From positions 1-19,895 of the forward strand of contig CAKSJU010000033.1 in NCBI GenBank assembly GCA_934463455.1: 19,895 nt of DNA. The letters run 5' to 3'. The stretch is from an uncultured Clostridia bacterium. Lineage in GTDB: Bacteria > Bacillota > Clostridia > UBA1381. A program made the translations under genes and the position numbers. The notes below the pieces were generated by a model, which was given only the letters and a program-made list of their open reading frames with translations, did no database searches and was not told the DNA's origin. This document shows, piece by piece, positions 14,850 through 19,895 of the stretch (position 1 is its first letter; each line of letters starts with the position of its first letter).

Positions 14850-16846
14850 AATTCCTCATCTCCGCTCACCATTTTTTTAAATTCTTCTTCCGTAATAATT
14901 TTCACTCCGAGATTTTGCGCTTTTTCCAATTTACTTCCCGCTTCTTCTCCTGCAAGAACATAGCTTGTCTTTTTTGAAACGGAGGACGATGTTTTACCTC
15001 CGTATTTTTCTATTATTTCCGAAGCTTCACTTCTTGTATAAGTCGGCAGTGTGCCTGTTAAAACGAATGTTTTTCCTTCAAAAATTTTCGGAAGCACATC
15101 GTCGCTTTCTTCATCTTCAAGAGAAATTCCTGCCGATTTCAGCTTTTCTATAAATTCTGCATTTTGCTTCTGAGCAAAAAAATCCGTAATACTTTTTGCA
15201 ATTATTCCGCCTATTTCCGGAATTTCCGTCAGTTCTTCGCAAGATGCTTTCATTAAATTTTCCAGGCTTTTATATTTTCGGGCAAGTATTTTTGCTCCTT
15301 TCTCGCCTATATGCCTTATCCCCAAAGCATTTATCAAACGATAAAGCGGATTTGACTTTGATTTTTCGAGCGATGCCAAAAGATTTTGAGCTGATTTCTC
15401 ACCCATTTTATCCATTCCGGCAATATCTTCCGCAGATGTAAAATACAAATCCGCCGCCGTTTCTATCAAATTTTTTTCCAGCATTTGCTCGATTATCGAC
15501 GGTCCTATTCCGTCTATATCCATCGCCGGCCGTGATACAAAATGTATTATATGCCGCAATCTCTGTGCCGGGCAGTTCATGCCCGTGCATCGGTATGCTG
15601 CTTCCCCATCTTCACGAACAATTCTCGCACCGCACTCGGCACAATATTCAGGCATTTTAAAATCAATTTCATTCCCTGTTCTTTTATCCTTGCATACCTT
15701 AACAATTTCGGGAATTATATCCCCTGCTTTTTGCACTACCGCAGTATCTCCTATTTTTATGTCTTTTTCGACAATATAGTCATAATTATGGAGTGTTGCA
15801 CGTGAAACGGTAGTTCCCGCAACATGCACCGGTGTAAGGATTGCCAGCGGAGTAACAGCACCCGTTCTTCCTACCTGAACAACAATATCCTCTATTTTTG
15901 TTTCTTTTTGTTCTGCCGGGAATTTATATGCGATTGCCCATTTCGGAAACTTCGACGTTGAGCCGAGAAGCGAACGCTGCCCGAAATCATTCACTTTAAT
16001 TACCGCACCGTCAATGTCATAATATAAACTTCCGCGCTCTTCGCCTATTTCCAGCACTCTTTTATATGCCGCTTCAATCGTTTTATAAAGATTAAAATCC
16101 GGTATAACTTTAAATCCCTGTTCTCTCAAAAATCTAAGACCGTCAAGGTGATTTGTTATTTCTGTACCCTCTAATTGCTGAATGTTAAATACAAAAATAT
16201 CCAATCTTCGCTCTGCCGCAATTTTTGAATCCAGTTGCCTGAGCGATCCGGCAGCCGCATTTCTCGGATTTGCAAAAAGCGGCTCCTCTTTTGCCTCACG
16301 CATAAGATTAATTTTATTAAAATTATCTTTCGATATAAATATTTCGCCTCTTACCTCAAGAAACGGAATATTGTCTTTCAGTTTCATCGGTATTGATTTC
16401 ACCGTTTTCAGATTTTCGGTCACATCTTCGCCCACGAGTCCGTTTCCGCGCGTTGACCCTCTCGAAAATTCGCCGTTTCTGTACTCAAGCGATACCGAAA
16501 GACCGTCAATTTTGTGTTCAACGACATATCCGTTCGGACTTAATACATTTTTTACTCTTTTGTCAAAATCATATATTTCGGTTTCGTTAAAAGCATCCTG
16601 AAGACTTTCCATCGGCACTTCATGCGCAACCGATTCAAACTCCGAAAGCACCGCTCCTCCGACCCTTTTTGTCGGTGAAAGAGAAGATGCGTATTCCGGG
16701 TTTTCTTCTTCTAAAATTTCCAGCTCGCGCAATAATTTATCATATTCCATATCGGAAATTTCCGGATTGTCCTCAACATAATATTTTCGATTATGATAAT
16801 TCAGCAAATCTGTAAGTTCCTTTATTCGCTCTTTAGCTTTTTTCAT
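14846..16846 (-). CDS. ligA: NAD-dependent DNA ligase
   Basis: A 666-residue replicative ligase that seals nicks using NAD+. Residues about 1-65 are the NMN-binding Ia region (YHNRKYYVEDNPEISDMEYD). The adenylation domain has the lysine K112 in HKIDG and GSTRGNGLVGEDVT near 130-143. An OB fold (about 315-400; VQVGRTGAVTPLA) leads to the four-cysteine zinc finger (YCAECGA, then CTGMNCPAQ, about 405-430). Two helix-hairpin-helix pairs follow, then a C-terminal BRCT domain (about 585-660; FVLTGTLPTYTRSEA). The SD GGGGGAGA is just before the ATG, and the gene starts 10 nt past the SLH-glycosidase gene. All expected motifs are intact and the length is normal. Confidence 0.97.
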   Translation of the reverse strand: MKKAKERIKELTDLLNYHNRKYYVEDNPEISDMEYDKLLRELEILEEENPEYASSLSPTKRVGGAVLSEFESVAHEVPMESLQDAFNETEIYDFDKRVKNVLSPNGYVVEHKIDGLSVSLEYRNGEFSRGSTRGNGLVGEDVTENLKTVKSIPMKLKDNIPFLEVRGEIFISKDNFNKINLMREAKEEPLFANPRNAAAGSLRQLDSKIAAERRLDIFVFNIQQLEGTEITNHLDGLRFLREQGFKVIPDFNLYKTIEAAYKRVLEIGEERGSLYYDIDGAVIKVNDFGQRSLLGSTSKFPKWAIAYKFPAEQKETKIEDIVVQVGRTGAVTPLAILTPVHVAGTTVSRATLHNYDYIVEKDIKIGDTAVVQKAGDIIPEIVKVCKDKRTGNEIDFKMPEYCAECGARIVREDGEAAYRCTGMNCPAQRLRHIIHFVSRPAMDIDGIGPSIIEQMLEKNLIETAADLYFTSAEDIAGMDKMGEKSAQNLLASLEKSKSNPLYRLINALGIRHIGEKGAKILARKYKSLENLMKASCEELTEIPEIGGIIAKSITDFFAQKQNAEFIEKLKSAGISLEDEESDDVLPKIFEGKTFVLTGTLPTYTRSEASEIIEKYGGKTSSSVSKKTSYVLAGEEAGSKLEKAQNLGVKIITEEEFKKMVSGDEEL

Positions 16847-16856
16847 AACTCTCCCC

Positions 16857-19412
16857 CTACATCATATTGAATATCATTTGAGCCGCTTCCGCACGGGTAA
16901 CCTTTCCGTTCGGATTAATACTTCCGTCAGGATAACCGCCCATGAATCCGTTCGCAGTCATTATTGCCATGTTTTTCCTTGCCCACGACGGTATTGCATC
17001 CGCATCTGTATAGTCCAGTCCGCCTATCTTTAAATTACCGTCAAGCGCTCTTGACATAATTGCCGCTGCTTCCGCTCTTGTTATGCTGTCGTTCGGAGCA
17101 AAATATTTTCTGCCGCCCTCGCTTTTTCCGCTTATTATCCCCTTTTGAGTCATTGCTTTAACATATCCCGCAGACCATGACGGAATATCCGCCGCATCGG
17201 CAAAGTCAAGCTTTACGCTGCTAAATTCCTCAATGTTAATTCCCAAAAAGTTACACATCATAACCGTAAATTCGGCACGCGTCATAGAATTATCCGGATT
17301 GAATTTTCCGTCACTGCCGTTTAATATTCCCATATTATTCATATAAGCAATAGTATCTTTCGCCCAATGTCCGAGAGTATCTGAAAATGAATTATACGGC
17401 TCACCGTTCATTATTGCGGATTTTGCATAACCGGTAAATCCGCTTGTGTTCTGTGCCTTTACTAAAATTTTATGGTATCCGCTGCCAAAATTCTCCGCAA
17501 CCGGAACACTTATATACATACGCTTTTCATCAAGCTCTGTTTTTTCCGTTGTTTCTGAATTAATATATTCTCTGCCGTCAATTTTAACTGAGCATCCCGC
17601 AAGGTCAATACCGAATTTTTCCGAATATATTTCCGCGTTAACTTTTCCGTCCTCCAAAGTTATATCGGCAATCGGATAACACGCGTCCTCAGCATAGTCA
17701 TTTATGCTTACAGGTATCTTTACTACAGTATCTCCCGCCCATACAACCAATTCTCCGCTTTCGCCGCAGGCTGCCGACAGTGTCAGCACACCGTCTTTTA
17801 CTTCTCCGAGCTTTGAATCTATCTGCCATTTATAAGCTTTCGGCTCGGATTCAAGATATTTACTTCCGTGATACGCATGCGCCGCAAGTGAAATTGTGGA
17901 TTTTGCATCCGCATTAATCGTGCTTACCGTCTTTTTATTATCCTTATTGTATACCGTAATCGAAGTAGGTGTTTCATACGTGGTATAGGTCGCACCGCCG
18001 GTCACATCTCCGCTTTTAATATTTACAACCGCTTCTCCTGTTCCCGAAAGCGTTAAAATTCCGTCTGTCGTAACAGTTCCCAAATCATTGCCCATTGAAT
18101 ATTCAACCGCCGGTGCCGGCATATAATGGAAATTCTTGTCTATTGCCGCCGGGTAAAGCTGAACGCTTGTCCCCGAAAGATACTGTGTTGAATACGGATA
18201 AAGATACAGTCCTCCGAGTGTTCCGTCAATTCCCTGCATATTCTGCAAGAATATAAAATTCGTCACCTTTCTTAACGCGCCGTCTGACGGTGAGTTGATA
18301 ACGGAAGCCGCTTCCTGACCGGGATACACTCCGGCAATTGATGTTGAGCCGCCTCCGTCAAGATTTAATGCGTCAACACATCCGAGTTCCTGCAAGCGCT
18401 GCGCAATTGTTTTTTGTTTTGCCCCATAGCTATAGCCTGTCTGTCTGCCGTCCAACACATAAAATATAACCTTACCGTCATCTCTTATGCCCACTGCCGT
18501 CCTCGGTGCAGAGCCTGCTTCAAGTCCTGAGCATATTTCTCCTCCTGCAAGCAATCTTTTTCCCTCGCTGCCTAATCCGTTATATGCGTAATTCCATCTG
18601 TCGGCATCATATGTCGCTTCATTTTTAATTGTTATTTTTGTACCCTCTTCAAGCAAATTAACAAGAGTTCTTATCCATTCATTTCCTGCGGTTGGAATTG
18701 TAAGAACTATTTTCCCCTCCGGAATATCAATACCTCCCGCCGCGGTCACAATCTGCTCAACCGCTCCAGAAACCTCTTTTCCGATTGAGACGCTTCCTTC
18801 AATATTTTCCAAAATTACGTTTATCGTTTCGGTTGCCGCATTCGTATTTTTTCCGAATTTATCCGTGTACAGCGTCATAACATCGGTTACCGCCTGGCAA
18901 TATTTATTGATATGTGCAATCTCAAATTCATATTCATCAAAATATGCCGTTGTCTTTATTCCCAATTTTGAGATAAATGCGTTTCCGTCCTCGTAAAATC
19001 CAACCGAGTCAAGCTCTCTTGTATCTTTTGATGTAATTTCACCGTTTGTTATTACATGTCCCATCGGTACTCCGTTTTGAAAAGAAAAAAACGATGCGTT
19101 AATTCCAATCATAGGGTACATATTATTGCTTTGCATATAATCTATCGCTTCACTTATGTTTCTTTTACCCCAAATAGATTCCCCCGTTACCACTACCGGA
19201 CGGACATCATTATTCGGTGTGTATTCGGCATAATATTCCGTTTGAAGTCCAACACCTTTTTGGTCGGACAAAAATGTATTTTTATAAAGGCTTGTACCTC
19301 TGCCTATAAGCAGGGATGAGCCGTCCACCCATCCGCTGCCCAAAATTGAAGCCGATACCGTTTGTGTAAAGCATAAAAAAGCAGTCATAACCGCAATTAG
19401 TTTCTTTTTCAT
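16857..19412 (-). CDS. Secreted phosphodiester glycosidase (NAGPA-type) with three C-terminal SLH domains
   Basis: An 851-residue surface protein. Residues 1-21 are a signal peptide (cleavage near VSASI). The phosphodiester-glycosidase domain runs about 60-390: GINASFFSFQNGVPMGHVI (103-121), TAVGIRDDGKVIFYVLDGRQ (305-324) and the family core NLDGGGSTSIAG (350-361). Relatives include the enzyme that uncovers mannose 6-phosphate tags and Bacillus YoeB/phage-type proteins; bacterial substrates are mostly unproven. Residues about 395-670 look like beta-sandwich or Ig-like domains. The last ~175 residues hold three SLH repeats, each with a TRAE motif and an FxPxxxxTRAE-type ending, which attach proteins to pyruvylated wall polymers. 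It leads the operon with ligA and mltG. Confidence 0.93.
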   Translation of the reverse strand: MKKKLIAVMTAFLCFTQTVSASILGSGWVDGSSLLIGRGTSLYKNTFLSDQKGVGLQTEYYAEYTPNNDVRPVVVTGESIWGKRNISEAIDYMQSNNMYPMIGINASFFSFQNGVPMGHVITNGEITSKDTRELDSVGFYEDGNAFISKLGIKTTAYFDEYEFEIAHINKYCQAVTDVMTLYTDKFGKNTNAATETINVILENIEGSVSIGKEVSGAVEQIVTAAGGIDIPEGKIVLTIPTAGNEWIRTLVNLLEEGTKITIKNEATYDADRWNYAYNGLGSEGKRLLAGGEICSGLEAGSAPRTAVGIRDDGKVIFYVLDGRQTGYSYGAKQKTIAQRLQELGCVDALNLDGGGSTSIAGVYPGQEAASVINSPSDGALRKVTNFIFLQNMQGIDGTLGGLYLYPYSTQYLSGTSVQLYPAAIDKNFHYMPAPAVEYSMGNDLGTVTTDGILTLSGTGEAVVNIKSGDVTGGATYTTYETPTSITVYNKDNKKTVSTINADAKSTISLAAHAYHGSKYLESEPKAYKWQIDSKLGEVKDGVLTLSAACGESGELVVWAGDTVVKIPVSINDYAEDACYPIADITLEDGKVNAEIYSEKFGIDLAGCSVKIDGREYINSETTEKTELDEKRMYISVPVAENFGSGYHKILVKAQNTSGFTGYAKSAIMNGEPYNSFSDTLGHWAKDTIAYMNNMGILNGSDGKFNPDNSMTRAEFTVMMCNFLGINIEEFSSVKLDFADAADIPSWSAGYVKAMTQKGIISGKSEGGRKYFAPNDSITRAEAAAIMSRALDGNLKIGGLDYTDADAIPSWARKNMAIMTANGFMGGYPDGSINPNGKVTRAEAAQMIFNMM

Positions 19413-19474
19413 AAAAAAATCCTTTCCAAAGCATATACCGCTTTATCACATAATTCAAGCTAATTAATATATTT

Positions 19475-19503
19475 ATTATAACACATTTTTTCCGAAAAGT
19501 CCA
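19475..19503 (-). promoter_or_regulatory. Extended -10 promoter of the SLH-glycosidase/ligA/mltG operon
   Basis: On the minus strand a perfect TATAAT (19475-19480) with TG one base upstream lies 17 nt after TGGACT (19498-19503, 4 of 6). It is about 60 nt before the start codon and behind the terminator of the preceding gene. Confidence 0.75.
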
Positions 19504-19541
19504 TTAAACCGAAAATAATTAACAAAATCTTAATTTACTTT

Positions 19542-19583
19542 AAAATACGCCTCCGAAAATAACAATTTCAGAGGCGTATTTTT
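19542..19583 (-). terminator. Rho-independent terminator overlapping the stop of the beta-helix gene
   Basis: AAAATACGCCTC (19542-19553) pairs with GAGGCGTATTTT (19571-19582). The stem continues inward through a G-T and four more pairs (about 17 bp in all) to a 7-nt loop. The stem includes the end of the TAA stop codon (19582-19584). On the minus strand the hairpin ends in TATTTTAAAG, a short T-tract. Confidence 0.8.
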
Positions 19584-19895
19584 AGTTATATTGCAATTCG
19601 GTCTTGACTTCCGTTTTTCTTTCGACAACACAATTGTCCGCGTCAACACTGCCGCAATTTGTAAGTACAAGCTTCATTTCCTTATTCAATGTGTTAATAT
19701 TGTTTTTAAATACAATACCGTCCGCATATCCGCCGCATATAGGAATATCCGTTTCAAATTCATTGTTGAGAATTTTTATGTTTTTGTGATAATACGGCTC
19801 TTTTTCGGTCGGCATAATCTCGCTTGTAATGGAAATTTTTGCTTTATCGGTCTTAAATTTACAATTTTCAATCGTTAAATCGGTTATCGGACTTG
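19582..19895 (-). CDS. Partial protein, 3' end: right-handed beta-helix repeat protein
   Basis: The frame is open through the window edge, giving the last ~103 residues of a larger protein whose start is outside. The visible part has short repeating turns, each ending in a strand and an asparagine-containing turn: LTIENCKFKT, IKILNNEFET, GIVFKNNINT, LVLTNCGSVD, ADNCVVERKT. This is the pattern of a parallel beta-helix, as in pectate lyases, GH28, GH110 and related carbohydrate-acting proteins. Which family, and whether it is secreted, cannot be judged from the tail. It ends at TAA (19582-19584), inside a terminator stem, so it is a separate transcription unit from the SLH-glycosidase operon. 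Confidence 0.65.
   Translation of the reverse strand, partial: SPITDLTIENCKFKTDKAKISITSEIMPTEKEPYYHKNIKILNNEFETDIPICGGYADGIVFKNNINTLNKEMKLVLTNCGSVDADNCVVERKTEVKTELQYN

Overview
The window looks like a chromosomal segment of a low-GC Clostridia-type Firmicute (Bacillota). Support for this: AT-rich intergenic DNA with consensus sigma-A promoters, strong AGGAGG-type ribosome binding sites, an NAD-dependent ligase with MltG, three SLH repeats, a copper-amine-oxidase-N (CAO-N) stalk domain, a viroplasmin/RNase HI fusion, and a CUT1 sugar transporter with no dedicated ATPase. Genus cannot be read from the sequence. Every convincing gene lies on the minus strand, so transcription runs from high to low coordinates. 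Plus-strand open frames are shadows.

Layout in the direction of transcription. (1) 19895-19582: the 3' end of a beta-helix protein, closed by a terminator. (2) 19412-13803: an operon of a secreted phosphodiester-glycosidase/SLH protein, ligA and mltG (10-nt gap, then a GTGA overlap). (3) A strong extended -10 promoter just past mltG drives a ~210-nt, highly structured leader and a small coiled-coil/zinc-ribbon protein, ended by a clear terminator; a hotdog acyl-CoA thioesterase follows. (4) 12433-10468: a secreted CAO-N/papain-like peptidase protein and a ROK glucokinase, closed by a hairpin; then an AraC-family regulator. (5) 9460-7079: a class A PBP (TTG start) under its own promoter. (6) 7068-5500: mgtE with its own promoter and a leader holding a 32-codon upstream ORF overlapping a hairpin. 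(7) A 113-bp inverted-repeat element, then an RNase HI/viroplasmin gene and a cation diffusion facilitator with doubled C-terminal domains. (8) 3212-162: a sugar-binding lipoprotein and two permeases, ended by a terminator and flanked by two identical direct repeats.

Themes: envelope building (PBP1A, MltG, SLH glycosidase, secreted peptidase), carbohydrate uptake and phosphorylation (ABC transporter, ROK kinase, AraC sensor), and metal transport (MgtE, CDF). The least explained parts are the structured leader before the zinc-ribbon gene, the short ORF before mgtE, and the pair of identical repeats bracketing the sugar transporter operon. No phage, CRISPR, tRNA or rRNA was seen. No gene-free stretch exceeds 300 bases; the longest (3213-3478, 5252-5499, 13550-13802, 6865-7078) are described under their own entries.
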